NCBI RefSeq assembly: GCF_900091315.1
Contig: NZ_FLSP01000044.1
Location: 1 to 64,000, forward strand
Direction of reading: 5' to 3'
Length of the DNA: 64,000 nucleotides
Origin: Streptomyces sp. DI166
GTDB lineage: Bacteria; Actinomycetota; Actinomycetes; Streptomycetales; Streptomycetaceae
The notes below the pieces were generated by a model. The model was not told the DNA's origin, did not search any database, and worked only from the letters and a program-made list of their open reading frames with translations. Shown here in pieces: positions 33,844-42,692 of this stretch (the first letter of the stretch is position 1; every line of letters starts with the position of its first letter). The translations under genes and the position numbers were made by a program.

Positions 33844-33892
33844 CTGTCGGGGTGGCGGGATTTGAACCCACGACCTCTTCGTCCCGAACGAA
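33844..33892 (-). repeat. attR: 49-bp core within the intact tRNA-Pro
   Basis: Identical to 20672-20720. After integration this copy completes the functional tRNA gene, so the 3' end of the present tRNA is supplied by the element. Confidence 0.96.
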
Positions 33893-33920
33893 GCGCGCTG
33901 CCAAGCTGCGCTACACCCCG
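33847..33920 (-). tRNA. tRNA-Pro (CGG anticodon)
   Basis: 74 bases with full cloverleaf. Acceptor stem CGGGGTG/CACCCCG plus discriminator A, anticodon stem-loop CTTCG-TTCGGGA-CGAAG (anticodon CGG, codon CCG), T arm GTGGGTTCAAATCCCGC. CCA is not encoded. The 3' 46 bases belong to the att core. Confidence 0.97.
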
Positions 33921-33954
33921 ATCGTCCCCGCTTGTCGCGGTGACGTCGTTTACT

Positions 33955-34713
33955 TTAGCCCACCGGTGGCTGGAGACGAAATCCGGTTTTGGCGCGGTGG
34001 CGGATGGGGTTCGGGCGGGTGTGGTCCAGGGCGACCAGGAGGACCGCGAGGGCGTAGATCGAGAGGCCGATCAGGAGGGCGTTGGCGAGGACGGACTTGT
34101 AGCCGTGGGCGTCGACGTCCAGGAAGGGGTAGAGGTAGCGGGCCTCGGTTCCGGGGGACAGGAGTTCTGCTCGGGCGAGGGTGAAGACCAGGTACGTCGC
34201 GGGGTAGATCAGCCACGTCGCCGCCTGGCGCAGGTGCAGGGCCGCCGGGGCTGTCAGCAACAGCCAGTCCAGTACCGCCGCTGCCGGGGCCGCCGTGTGC
34301 AGGATCACGTTCGTCAGCGCGTGCCAGCCCGTCGGTGGGGGCGTGACGTCAGCCAGTAGTAGGTGGTAGACCAGCGCCGCGATCACCGCGTACAGCAGTG
34401 CCGCGCCGGTCAGCGCCGACGGCAGGGGCTTGCGTGCGGTCCAGGCCTTGCGGGCCGACAGCAGCATGACCACTGCCAGCAGGATGCCGCTCTGGATGGA
34501 GAAGCGGCTGAGGACGCGCAGGGGGGCGCCCAGCCAGATTTCCACTGATACCGCTGCCGCCGCCGTCAGTGCGATCAGCAGGCGGAACGCTGCCGTCAGA
34601 CGGCGGCGGCACGGGGCCACCACCGCCGCGGCGGGGACCGGCGCGGGCAGCACCCCGGGGATGCCCGGTATGGCGGGCAGGTCCGGGATGTCCCTGGGTA
34701 TGGGGGCGGTCAT
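33955..34713 (-). CDS. Pr6Pr family membrane protein
   Basis: About 252 residues with six or seven membrane helices after a Pro-rich tail (LLIALTAAAAVSVEIWLG, FSIQSGILLAVVMLL, LTGAALLYAVIAALVYHLLL and so on). The motif HTAAPAAAVLDWLL and the later YPATYLVFTLARAE are typical of Pr6Pr proteins. No enzymatic role is known. Start ATG at 34713. Confidence 0.85.
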   Translation of the reverse strand: MTAPIPRDIPDLPAIPGIPGVLPAPVPAAAVVAPCRRRLTAAFRLLIALTAAAAVSVEIWLGAPLRVLSRFSIQSGILLAVVMLLSARKAWTARKPLPSALTGAALLYAVIAALVYHLLLADVTPPPTGWHALTNVILHTAAPAAAVLDWLLLTAPAALHLRQAATWLIYPATYLVFTLARAELLSPGTEARYLYPFLDVDAHGYKSVLANALLIGLSIYALAVLLVALDHTRPNPIRHRAKTGFRLQPPVG

Positions 34714-34790
34714 GCCCCTCACGCTAAGCAGGAGGGGTAAAAGGGGCTATTCGGGCGGGCCGGGTGGGTTACTCGCCCGGGCTGCTGACC

Positions 34791-34859
34791 ACCCGGGCTT
34801 CACCCCGGTTCCCACCCGGTCTTCACCCCGGTTCCCACCCGGGCTTCACCCCGGCTCCC
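34791..34859. repeat. Three 23-bp tandem repeats
   Basis: ACCCGGGCTTCACCCCGGTT-type units at 34791-34813, 34814-34836 and 34837-34859, differing by one or two bases. They end right at the stop codon of the metallophosphoesterase gene. The rest of the 146-bp gap shows nothing else. Confidence 0.85.
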
Positions 34860-35786
34860 CTACGCCCTCTCCACCAACGTCAGCAGCGTCGCCTCCGGCG
34901 GGCACGCGAAGCGGAACGGTGTGTAGCGGTTCGCGCCGCAGCCCGCCGAGACGTGGAGGTACGACGTCCGTCCCTCCGCCGTGTGCCGGGACAGGCCCTT
35001 CACCCGGTCCGTGTCCAGGTCGCAGTTGGTGACCAGGGCGCCGTAGAAGGGGATGCAGAGCTGGCCGCCGTGGGTGTGGCCGGCCAGGATCAGGGGGTAG
35101 CCGTCCGCCGTGAAGGCGTCCAGGACGCGCAGGTACGGCGCGTGCACCACGCCCATCGAGAAGTCCGCCGCACCGGACGGGCCGCCCGCCACCTCGTCGT
35201 ACCGGTCCCGCTTGATGTGCGGGTCGTCCAGGCCGGTCAGCTCGATCGACACCCCGTCGATCTTCAACTGGCCCCGCGCATTGGTCAGGTTCTGCCAGCC
35301 CGCCGCGTCGAAGCCGTCCCGCATGGCCTCCCACGGGTTGTGGATGGCGCCGACCGCCGGCGGGTTGCCGTTCAGGCCGTACTTGCCCTGCGCCTTCTCC
35401 ACCAGGTAGCGGGCCGGGTTGCGCAGCTTGGGGCCGTAGTAGTCGTTCGAGCCGAAGACGTACGCGCCGGGGAACTCCATCAGCGGGCCCAGCGCGTCCA
35501 GTACCTCCGGCACGCCCTCGGTGTCCGAGAGGTTGTCGCCCGTGTTGATCACGAAGTCGGGGCGCAGGCCCGCCAACGAGCGCAGCCAGCGCTGCTTCTT
35601 GCGCTGGCCGCAGACCATGTGGATGTCGGAGACCTGCAGCACGCGCAGCGGTCGCATCCCGGCGGGCAGCACCGGTACCGTCACCCGTCGCAGGCGGAAG
35701 GAACGGGCTTCGAACCCGGCCGAGTAGAGCAGTCCGGCGGCACCAGCCGCCGCGATCCCCAGAGGTACTCCGTATCGCGCGCGCAT
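34860..35786 (-). CDS. Metallophosphoesterase (YaeI/YkuE type)
   Basis: 308 residues. An N-terminal hydrophobic anchor (LGIAAAGAAGLLYSAGF) and the five metal motifs: VLQVSDIHM, FVINTGDNLSD, GSNDYYG, VVHAP and LAGHTHGGQL. Family members hydrolyse phosphodiesters or UDP-diacylglucosamine-like lipids at the membrane; the substrate cannot be deduced. Confidence 0.92.
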   Translation of the reverse strand: MRARYGVPLGIAAAGAAGLLYSAGFEARSFRLRRVTVPVLPAGMRPLRVLQVSDIHMVCGQRKKQRWLRSLAGLRPDFVINTGDNLSDTEGVPEVLDALGPLMEFPGAYVFGSNDYYGPKLRNPARYLVEKAQGKYGLNGNPPAVGAIHNPWEAMRDGFDAAGWQNLTNARGQLKIDGVSIELTGLDDPHIKRDRYDEVAGGPSGAADFSMGVVHAPYLRVLDAFTADGYPLILAGHTHGGQLCIPFYGALVTNCDLDTDRVKGLSRHTAEGRTSYLHVSAGCGANRYTPFRFACPPEATLLTLVERA

Positions 35787-35894
35787 ACCTCCATCGTGTC
35801 AGACCCGGCCCAACTCCCGTGCCCGGCCGCCCGTCCGGCGCCCCGCGGGGAAATCGAGGGGCGCCCTGTCACACGCACCTGCGACAATCAGGCC

Positions 35895-36359
35895 ATGACC
35901 ACGCTCAAGTCGAAGCTTCAGGATGACCTCAACGCCGCGATCAAGGAGCGCGACGAGCTGCGCTCCTCGACGCTCCGGCTGACGCTCGCCGCGATCACCA
36001 AGGAGGAGGTCGCGGGCAAGGAGAAGCGCGAGCTCTCCGACGACGAGGTGCAGAAGGTGATCGCCCGCGAGGCCAAGAAGCGGCGCGAGGCCGCCGAGGC
36101 GTTCGCCCAGGGCGGTCGTCCCGAGTCCGCCGAGCGGGAGAAGGCGGAGGGCGAGGTGCTCGCCACCTACCTGCCCAAGCAGCTCAGCGACGAGGAGCTG
36201 GAGAGCATCGTCGTCCAGGCCGTCAACGAGGCCAAGGCCGCCGGCGCCGAGGGCCCGCGGGCCATGGGCGCGGTCATGAAGATCGTGAACCCGAAGGTGG
36301 CGGGGCAGGCGGAGGGCGGCCGGGTGGCCGCGGTCGTGAAGAGGATCCTCGCCGGCTAG
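35895..36359 (+). CDS. GatB/YqeY domain protein
   Basis: 154 residues, a free-standing version of the tRNA-binding tail of GatB. Visible: KLQDDLNAAIKERDELRSST, LRLTLAAI, YLPKQLSDEELESIV and a C-terminal GRVAAVVKRIL. Role not established; possibly tRNA-related. ATG at 35895, divergent from the metallophosphoesterase. Confidence 0.93.
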   Translation: MTTLKSKLQDDLNAAIKERDELRSSTLRLTLAAITKEEVAGKEKRELSDDEVQKVIAREAKKRREAAEAFAQGGRPESAEREKAEGEVLATYLPKQLSDEELESIVVQAVNEAKAAGAEGPRAMGAVMKIVNPKVAGQAEGGRVAAVVKRILAG

Positions 36360-36396
36360 CCGAGGAGCACCGGCCCACAGCGGCATATACATAAAG

Positions 36397-36440
36397 GCGT
36401 ACGGCCCCTGCCCCGTATCAGAGGGACAGGGGCCGTACGC
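36397..36440. terminator. Bidirectional terminator between YqeY and PBP genes
   Basis: Perfect 14-bp stem GCGTACGGCCCCTG/CAGGGGCCGTACGC with a 16-base loop, between two convergent genes. Confidence 0.85.
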
Positions 36441-36450
36441 GCAGTACGTG

Positions 36451-38772
36451 TCAGCCTCGGCCGCCGTTGCCGTTCCCGCCGTTGTTCGTCTGGCCCTGGA
36501 AGAAGTCCTCCGGGATCGAGAACGTCGGGTCCGGCTGGGTGGGCTCGCCGGTGGCGCCGCCGTCCTGGCCGCCGTCGGTCGTACCGCCGTCGATGAAGCC
36601 GCCGCCGATCAGACCGCCGTTGCCGTTGCCGTTGTTGCCGTTCTGGTCGCCGTTGCCGTTGTCGTCCTCGTCGCGGTCCCGGTCACGGTCGCGCTCCCGG
36701 TCGACGTCGCTGCGCGGGATGTCGACGATGTTGAACGGGGGTGCCTCCCGGCCCTCCAGCGCGCCGGTCATCATGTCGCGCCAGATCGGACCCGGCACCT
36801 GGCCACCGAAGACCTTCGCGTGCCAGACACCGCCGATGGTGATGTTCTGCATCTTGCGCTTGTGCGCGGGGTCGCCGACCCAGACGGCACCGGCCATGTT
36901 CGGGGTGTAGCCCACGAACCAGGCGGCGAACCGCTCGTCCGTCGTACCGGTCTTGCCCGCGCTGGCGCGGCCGCTGAGGCCCGCCTGCTGGCCCGTACCG
37001 TCCTCGACCACACCGCGCAGCAGGGTGTTGATGGTGTCGGCGGTCTTCTCGGACATCGCCCGCGAGCAGGTCGACTTCGGGACCTGGAGGGACTCGGTCT
37101 TGCCGCCCACCCGCCGGGTGATCGACTCGATGGCGATCGGCGTGCAGTACATGCCGCGCGCGGCGAAGGTGGCGTAGCCGTTCGCCATGGTCAGCGGGGA
37201 CATCTCCTGGGTGCCCAGCGCGATGGACGGCGCCTGGACCATCTTGTTGCCGTCGGCCCGCTTGACGCCCATCTTCTCGGCCATCTCGGTCACCGGGCAG
37301 ATGCCGATGTCGCTGATCAGCTCGACGTAGTAGGTGTTGACCGACTTCGCGGTCGCCTCCCGCATGTCGTACGGGCCGACCTCGGACTCGTTCTCGTTGG
37401 CGACCTTGACGCCCTGCTCGTTCCAAGACCCGCCGCCGCACTGGGCGACCGGGCTCGGGTAGTCCATCTCGTACGGCGAGCCGTACACCTTGTTCGCGGG
37501 CGTGCCGCCCTCGATCGCCGCCGCGGCCACGATCGGCTTGAACGTCGAACCGGGCTGGTAGCCCGCGCCGCCGCCCATGGCCGCGTCGACCGAGAGGTTG
37601 ATCTGGGTCTCGTTCTTGCCGAAGCCGTACGGGCGGGACTGGCCCATGGCCAGGATCTTGCCGGTGCCGGGCTCGACGATGGTCGCCGCGGTCGCCACGT
37701 CGTCGCTCTTGTTGACGTGGTCCTTGACCGACGCCTGGACCGACTTCTGGGCCTGCGGGTCGAGGGTGGTCTTGATGGTCAGACCGCCCTGGTTCCAGAT
37801 CTTGGCCCGGTCCTCCTTCGACTTGCCGAAGACGGGGTCGCGCAGGAAGGCCGCGCGGACGTAGTCGCAGAAGAAGCCGGCGCCCTTCACGGCGGTGATG
37901 CAGCCGTTCTTGGGCTTGCTGACCTTCAGGCCCAGCGGCTCCTTCTCGGCCTTGGCGGCCTCCTCCTGGGAGATGTCGCCGACCTCCGCCATGCGCTGCA
38001 GCACGGTGTTGCGCCGCTTGGTGGCCTCGGTCTCGTCGTTGACCGGGTCGTAGCGGGAGGGCGACTGGACGATGCCGGCGAGCAGGGCGGCCTCGTGGAG
38101 CTCCAGCTTCTTCGCGGACTTGGAGAAGTAGCGCTGGGCGGCGGCCTCGACGCCGTACGCCTGCTGGCCGAAGAAGGTGATGTTCAGGTAGTTCTCAAGG
38201 ATCTTCTTCTTGCCCAGCTCCTCCTCGACCTGGATCGCGTACTTCAGCTCGCGGATCTTGCGGCCGAGCGTCTGCTGGGTGGCCTCGGCGACCTTGGTCG
38301 GGTCGTCGCCGGCCTCCTCGACGAAGACGTTCTTCACGTACTGCTGGGTCAGCGTGGAGGCGCCCTCGGCCACGCCGCCGCTCTGCGCGTTGCGGTTGAG
38401 CGCGCGCAGGACGCCCTTCAGGTCGACCGCGCCGTGCTGGTAGAAGCGGGCGTCCTCGATCGCGACGATCGCCTTCTGCATGTACGGCGAGATGTCCTTG
38501 AGGTCGACCACCGTACGGTCGCGCGAGTAGACCGTGGCGATCGTGCCGCCCTTGGAGTCGAGGATCGTGGTGCGCTGGCTGAGTGGCGGCGTCTTCAGGT
38601 TGGCCGGGAGCTCGTCGAAACTCTCCACCGTGCCCTTGGCGGCCAGCCCGAGCGCGCCGACCGCGGGCAGGGCGATGCCCGCCAGGACGGCTCCCGCGAG
38701 CACACTGACACCGAGGAACTTGGCGGCCTGCTGCGCTGGCGACAGACCACCGCCCGAGAGCTTCTTTGGCAT
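36451..38772 (-). CDS. Class A penicillin-binding protein
   Basis: 773 residues, bifunctional. Membrane anchor near the N-terminus (VLAGAVLAGIALPAVGALGL). The glycosyltransferase GT51 domain shows AIEDARFYQHGAVD and EGASTLTQQYVKN. The transpeptidase has SxxK in PGSTFKPI, SVNTYYVE (SxN) and KTGTTD. The C-terminal tail is long and low-complexity (Asp/Arg then Asn/Gly runs). It polymerises and cross-links peptidoglycan. ATG at 38772. Confidence 0.95.
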   Translation of the reverse strand: MPKKLSGGGLSPAQQAAKFLGVSVLAGAVLAGIALPAVGALGLAAKGTVESFDELPANLKTPPLSQRTTILDSKGGTIATVYSRDRTVVDLKDISPYMQKAIVAIEDARFYQHGAVDLKGVLRALNRNAQSGGVAEGASTLTQQYVKNVFVEEAGDDPTKVAEATQQTLGRKIRELKYAIQVEEELGKKKILENYLNITFFGQQAYGVEAAAQRYFSKSAKKLELHEAALLAGIVQSPSRYDPVNDETEATKRRNTVLQRMAEVGDISQEEAAKAEKEPLGLKVSKPKNGCITAVKGAGFFCDYVRAAFLRDPVFGKSKEDRAKIWNQGGLTIKTTLDPQAQKSVQASVKDHVNKSDDVATAATIVEPGTGKILAMGQSRPYGFGKNETQINLSVDAAMGGGAGYQPGSTFKPIVAAAAIEGGTPANKVYGSPYEMDYPSPVAQCGGGSWNEQGVKVANENESEVGPYDMREATAKSVNTYYVELISDIGICPVTEMAEKMGVKRADGNKMVQAPSIALGTQEMSPLTMANGYATFAARGMYCTPIAIESITRRVGGKTESLQVPKSTCSRAMSEKTADTINTLLRGVVEDGTGQQAGLSGRASAGKTGTTDERFAAWFVGYTPNMAGAVWVGDPAHKRKMQNITIGGVWHAKVFGGQVPGPIWRDMMTGALEGREAPPFNIVDIPRSDVDRERDRDRDRDEDDNGNGDQNGNNGNGNGGLIGGGFIDGGTTDGGQDGGATGEPTQPDPTFSIPEDFFQGQTNNGGNGNGGRG

Positions 38773-39179
38773 GAGGGCAGCCTACGTTCTCATTCGCCGG
38801 ACACGCGTATATGCCTTGGCCTAAGCTGCTCACAACTGTCACAGCAGTGCGGCCACGTATCAATACGTCCGGCGACCCCGAATCGTTCCGGTCTGCCATC
38901 AGATTTTTGATGGAAACGTGTCCGAATCCGCCTTGTGTGTCACCTGGCGTCCGTTGTGACTCCATAGAACTATCCCGGTTTGCCTGGATGATCACGCATG
39001 TCACCAGCTCACTCCCCCGGGTGATCTGCCGCTTCCCCATAGTCCGTTCGGACCATTCAAGATTGGGCCCGCTGGGGGTGTTGCGCTGTGCCCACCTTCC
39101 GTAACGTCCTCAACTGGCGGCGGTGAATATGCCGCTGCCGCCGTGGGGGAGCCTCGATTCGGGAGAGGACGGCGCCGGT
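38773..39179. other. Divergent PBP/wblA promoter region
   Basis: 407 bp with no gene. It is lower in GC near 38850-39050. wblA genes often have a long untranslated leader, and ATGs in frame at 39123 and 39129 could extend WblA by up to 19 residues. No single promoter can be fixed by eye. Confidence 0.6.
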
Positions 39180-39518
39180 ATGGGCTGGGTAACCGACTGG
39201 AGTGCGCAGGCGGCCTGCCGCACTACCGATCCGGATGAACTGTTCGTTCAGGGAGCAGCGCAGAACAGGGCCAAGGCGGTGTGCACCGGATGTCCGGTAC
39301 GCACGGAATGTCTGGCCGACGCGCTCGACAACCGCGTCGAGTTCGGCGTGTGGGGAGGAATGACCGAGCGGGAGCGCCGCGCACTGCTGCGCAGGCGGCC
39401 CACGGTCACCTCGTGGCGCCGGCTGCTGGAGACGGCTCGTACGGAGTACGAGCGCGGGGCGGGCCTGGTGCCCCTCGACGACGACCAGGTGTACGAGAAC
39501 TACGCGGCGGTGAGCTGA
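39180..39518 (+). CDS. wblA: WhiB-like regulator WblA
   Basis: 112 residues, beginning MGWVTDWSAQAACRTTDPDE. The four Fe-S cysteines are in place (ACRTT..., then CTGCPVRTEC), followed by the GVWGGMTERERRALLRR turn and basic tail for binding the sigma factor and DNA. WblA controls sporulation and represses antibiotic production in Streptomyces. Position between the class A PBP and the ArsA-like pair is as in S. coelicolor. An upstream ATG start is possible. Confidence 0.95.
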   Translation: MGWVTDWSAQAACRTTDPDELFVQGAAQNRAKAVCTGCPVRTECLADALDNRVEFGVWGGMTERERRALLRRRPTVTSWRRLLETARTEYERGAGLVPLDDDQVYENYAAVS

Positions 39519-39557
39519 CGGCACCCCAGGGCTCCGTCGGCGGGCCCGCCGGGTGGC

Positions 39558-40964
39558 TCAGGCACCGGACGTGGGCAGCTCCGGTCGGCCTGCCGCCAGG
39601 CGGTCCCCGATGTCCCGCAGCCCCGCGAGGTCATGCACATCGCCGGGCAGCGCGGCCACTTCGGCCACCGCCACCTCGGGGTGGAGCGCGGTGAAGCGGT
39701 CACGTGTGCGCTGCTCGCGGGAGAGCAGCTGCATACGGTCCGCGTGCAGCCTCAACAGGCCCGCGGCGAGCTGGTCCGTGGTGGGTGCCGGGGCCGGGTC
39801 CAGGGTGGCGGGGGAGCCTTCCTCGGTGGCCTCGGTGGCCTCGGTGGCCTCGGTGGCCTCGGTCACGGACCCGGACGCGGGTCCGTCCGCGAGCCCGGAT
39901 GCGGGAGATTCTGAACTGCCGTACGTGTCGGGAGAGTTACGAAGTCCAGCTTTCCCGTCCTCCTGATCCACAATGCGGGACTCCTCAAGATTTTCCGCGG
40001 CGGCGAGCGCCCGCTCGGCCGACAGCCGGTCGGCGCCGCTGCCGTGGACCCGGTTGAGGACCAGACCCGCCAGCGGCATGTCCTCCGCGGCCAGCCGCTC
40101 CACGAAGTACGCGGCCTCGCGCAGCGCGTCCCGCTCCGGCGCCGCCACCACCAGGAACGCCGTTCCCGGCGCCTGGAGCAGCTTGTACGTGGCGTCCGCG
40201 CGCGTACGGAAGCCGCCGAACATGGAGTCCATGGCGGCCACGAACGTCTGCACGTCCTTCAGCAGTTGCCCGCCGAGCAGCTTGCCCAGGGCGCCGGTCA
40301 TCATCGACATCCCGACGTTCAGGAACTTCATCCCGGCCCGGCCGCCCACCTTCGCCGGGGCCAGCAGCACGCGGATCAGCTTGCCGTCGAGGAAGGAGCC
40401 GAGCCGCTTGGGCGCGTCCAGGAAGTCCAGCGCGGAGCGGGAGGGCGGGGTGTCGACGACGATGAGGTCCCACTCGTCCTTCGCCCGCAGCTGGCCCAGC
40501 TTCTCCATCGCCATGTACTCCTGCGTGCCCGCGAAGCCCGCCGAGAGCGACTGGTAGAAGGGGTTGCCCAGGATCGCGGCGGCCCGTTCGGGGTCCGCGT
40601 GCGCCTCGACGATCTCGTCGAAGGTGCGCTTCATGTCGAGCATCATGGCGTGCAGTTCGCCGCCGCCGGAGTCGTCGATGCCCTTCACCCGGCGCGGGGT
40701 GTTGTCGAGGGAGTCGATGCCCATGGACTGGGCGAGCCGGCGCGCGGGGTCGATGGTGAGCACCACGACCTTCCGGCCGCGCTCGGCGGCCCGCAGCCCC
40801 AGCGCCGCGGCGGTCGTGGTCTTGCCGACACCGCCGGACCCGCAGCACACGATGATCCGGGTGCCGGGATCGTCCAGCAACGGGTCGATGTCGAGGCCCC
40901 GCGCGGGGGAGAGGCGATGGTGGGCGGAGGGCTTGGACTGCTGGGCGTGGGCGTCCGGGCTCAT
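39558..40964 (-). CDS. ArsA/GET3-like ATPase, second of pair
   Basis: 468 residues. The N-terminal P loop CCGSGGVGKTTTAAALG carries the signature Gly-Lys, with switch LTIDPARRLAQSMG and WDLIVVDTPPSRSALDFLDA. After the ATPase domain lies an acidic linker with five TEA-type repeats (ATEATEATEATEE), then a helical C-terminus. The pair resembles the actinobacterial ArsA/GET3-like proteins that follow wblA. It overlaps the first ATPase by ATGA. Confidence 0.9.
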   Translation of the reverse strand: MSPDAHAQQSKPSAHHRLSPARGLDIDPLLDDPGTRIIVCCGSGGVGKTTTAAALGLRAAERGRKVVVLTIDPARRLAQSMGIDSLDNTPRRVKGIDDSGGGELHAMMLDMKRTFDEIVEAHADPERAAAILGNPFYQSLSAGFAGTQEYMAMEKLGQLRAKDEWDLIVVDTPPSRSALDFLDAPKRLGSFLDGKLIRVLLAPAKVGGRAGMKFLNVGMSMMTGALGKLLGGQLLKDVQTFVAAMDSMFGGFRTRADATYKLLQAPGTAFLVVAAPERDALREAAYFVERLAAEDMPLAGLVLNRVHGSGADRLSAERALAAAENLEESRIVDQEDGKAGLRNSPDTYGSSESPASGLADGPASGSVTEATEATEATEATEEGSPATLDPAPAPTTDQLAAGLLRLHADRMQLLSREQRTRDRFTALHPEVAVAEVAALPGDVHDLAGLRDIGDRLAAGRPELPTSGA

Positions 40965-41938
40965 GTCATTCCCTGCTCTCGCAGCTCGGTGGCCAGCTCG
41001 TACAGCCCCGCCAGGTCCATTCCCTCGGTGAGCAGCGGCAGTTCGTGCAGCGGCAGACCCAAGTCGGCGAGCACCGCGCGCTGTTCCTGCTCCAGCGTGT
41101 AGCGCTCGGCGTACTCCTCGGCCTGCTGCAGCAGCGGGGTCACCAGCCGCTCCGCGTGCCCGCCGCGCCGCGCACCGCCGAGACCGGCGGCCGACAGGGA
41201 CTGCGCGATGGCCGTACGGGGTGTGGCCCGTACGAGTTCCAGTTCCTCGGCGTCCAACACCTGCGGGCGCACCATGTTCACGATGACCCTGCCCACCGGC
41301 AGGCGCGCCGCGCGGAGTTCGGCGATGCCGTCGGCGGTCTCCTGGACCGGCATCTCCTCCAGCAGCGTCACCAGGTGCACGGCCGTCTCCGGGGACTTCA
41401 GCACCCGCATCACGGCCTGCGCCTGATTGTGTATCGGGCCGATCTTGGCGAGGCCCGCCACCTCGTCGTTGACGTTCAGGAAGCGGGTGACGCGGCCGGT
41501 GGGCGGGGCGTCCATGACGACGTAGTCGTAGACGAACCGCCCGCTCTTCTCCTTGCGCCTGACCGCCTCGCACGCCTTGCCCGTCAGCAGGACGTCGCGC
41601 AGTCCCGGGGCGATGGTGGTGGCGAAGTCGATGGCGCCGAGCTTCTTCAGGGCCCGGCCCGCGCCGCCCATCTTGTAGAACATCTGGAGGTAGTCCAGAA
41701 GGGCCAGTTCGGGGTCGATGGCCAGCGCGTACACCTCCCCGCTCCCAGGAGCGACGGCGATCTTCCGCTCCTCGTAGGGCAGCGCCTCTGTCTCGAAGAG
41801 CTGCGCGATGCCCTGCCTGCCCTCGACCTCGACGAGGAGCGTGCGCTTTCCCTCGGTGGCGAGGGCGAGCGCGAGCGCGGCGGCGACCGTGGTCTTTCCG
41901 GTCCCGCCCTTGCCGCTGACGACCTGGAGCCTGCTCAC
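40961..41938 (-). CDS. ArsA/GET3-like ATPase, first of pair
   Basis: 325 residues. P loop VVSGKGGTGKTTVAAALALA (deviant Walker A with two Lys), VEVEGRQGIAQLFET, and VVMDAPPTGRVTRFLNV. Such ATPases work as dimers; with its partner it may form a heterodimer. Arsenite-specific cysteines are absent, so metal efflux is unlikely. GTG start; 95 bp from the divergent DUF4177 gene. Confidence 0.9.
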   Translation of the reverse strand: MSRLQVVSGKGGTGKTTVAAALALALATEGKRTLLVEVEGRQGIAQLFETEALPYEERKIAVAPGSGEVYALAIDPELALLDYLQMFYKMGGAGRALKKLGAIDFATTIAPGLRDVLLTGKACEAVRRKEKSGRFVYDYVVMDAPPTGRVTRFLNVNDEVAGLAKIGPIHNQAQAVMRVLKSPETAVHLVTLLEEMPVQETADGIAELRAARLPVGRVIVNMVRPQVLDAEELELVRATPRTAIAQSLSAAGLGGARRGGHAERLVTPLLQQAEEYAERYTLEQEQRAVLADLGLPLHELPLLTEGMDLAGLYELATELREQGMT

Positions 41939-42033
41939 GTATTCGAGCCTAACCAGTCGGTCGCCGGATCACGCCGGAGGCTGTGGACAACGTGCGCGCG
42001 AGTGCTGTTACGACAGGGGCTAAAGTCGGCCAC

Positions 42034-42195
42034 ATGACCAAGTGGGAATACGCGACTGTGCCTCTGCTCGTCCACGCCACGAAGCAGATTCTGGATACCT
42101 GGGGCGAGGACGGCTGGGAGCTCGTCCAGGTCGTGCCCGGGCCGAACAACCCCGAGCAGCTGGTGGCCTACCTGAAGCGGGAGAAGCAGGCGTGA
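42034..42195 (+). CDS. DUF4177 small protein
   Basis: 53 residues: KWEYATVPLLVHATKQILDT, WGEDGWELVQVVPGPN and YLKREKQ. This matches the usual small DUF4177 pattern (W..YATVP, GxxGWELV). It ends inside the start of the RidA gene (GTGA), so the two are co-translated. Confidence 0.9.
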   Translation: MTKWEYATVPLLVHATKQILDTWGEDGWELVQVVPGPNNPEQLVAYLKREKQA

Positions 42196-42659
42196 GCGCG
42201 GTCGAGGCGAGGCTCGCCGAACTGGGGCTGACGCTGCCCGCCGTGGCGGCGCCGCTGGCCGCGTACCAGCCCGCCGTGCGGTCCGGTGTGTACGTCTACA
42301 CCTCCGGCCAGCTCCCCATGGTGGACGGCAAGCTCCCGGTCACCGGCAAGGTGGGCGCGGAGGTCACGGCGGAGGAGGCCAAGGAGCTGGCCCGCACCTG
42401 CGCGCTCAACGCCCTCGCCGCGGTGAAGTCGGTCGCCGGTGACCTGGACCGGATCGCCCGCGTGGTCAAGGTCGTCGGCTTCGTGGCCTCCGCCACGGAC
42501 TTCACCGGCCAGCCGGGCGTCATCAACGGCGCCAGTGAACTCCTCGGCCAGGTCCTCGGCGACAAGGGCGTCCACGCCCGTAGCGCGGTGGGCGTGGCGG
42601 TCCTCCCGCTGGACGCACCGGTGGAGGTCGAGGTCCAGGTGGAGCTGGCTTCGGCGTAG
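42192..42659 (+). CDS. RidA family protein
   Basis: 155 residues. RidA proteins hydrolyse reactive enamines and imines from PLP enzymes. Visible: VYTSGQLPMVDGKLPVTGKV, ARTCALNALAAVKSVAGDL and HARSAVGVAVLPLDAPVEVE (with the arginine position). This is the longer actinobacterial subgroup. GTG start with 4-nt overlap. Confidence 0.92.
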   Translation: MSAVEARLAELGLTLPAVAAPLAAYQPAVRSGVYVYTSGQLPMVDGKLPVTGKVGAEVTAEEAKELARTCALNALAAVKSVAGDLDRIARVVKVVGFVASATDFTGQPGVINGASELLGQVLGDKGVHARSAVGVAVLPLDAPVEVEVQVELASA

Positions 42660-42692
42660 GAGGGCGACGGGGCGGGGTGCTGTGCTTTCCGC

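Larger units (their letters stand above)
20672..33892. mobile_element. pSAM2-like integrative and conjugative element (AICE) in tRNA-Pro
   Basis: 13.2 kb between perfect 49-bp repeats of the 3' end of tRNA-Pro(CGG). It carries Int and Xis, a RepSA-like rolling-circle initiator, an FtsK-like translocase for double-strand DNA transfer, Spd-like spread proteins, a KorSA-like GntR repressor and a Pif-like Nudix protein. This is the standard AICE set, and pSAM2 uses a tRNA-Pro site. All core genes are open, so the element looks functional. The left 4 kb is cargo of visibly lower GC. Confidence 0.95.

Noticed and set aside
36448..38910. 820-residue open frame on the plus strand
   Set aside because: Antisense to the penicillin-binding protein gene; composition artefact.
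39633..41102. Plus-strand frames opposite the ArsA-like pair
   Set aside because: No domain, no ribosome site; explained by codon bias of the minus-strand genes.
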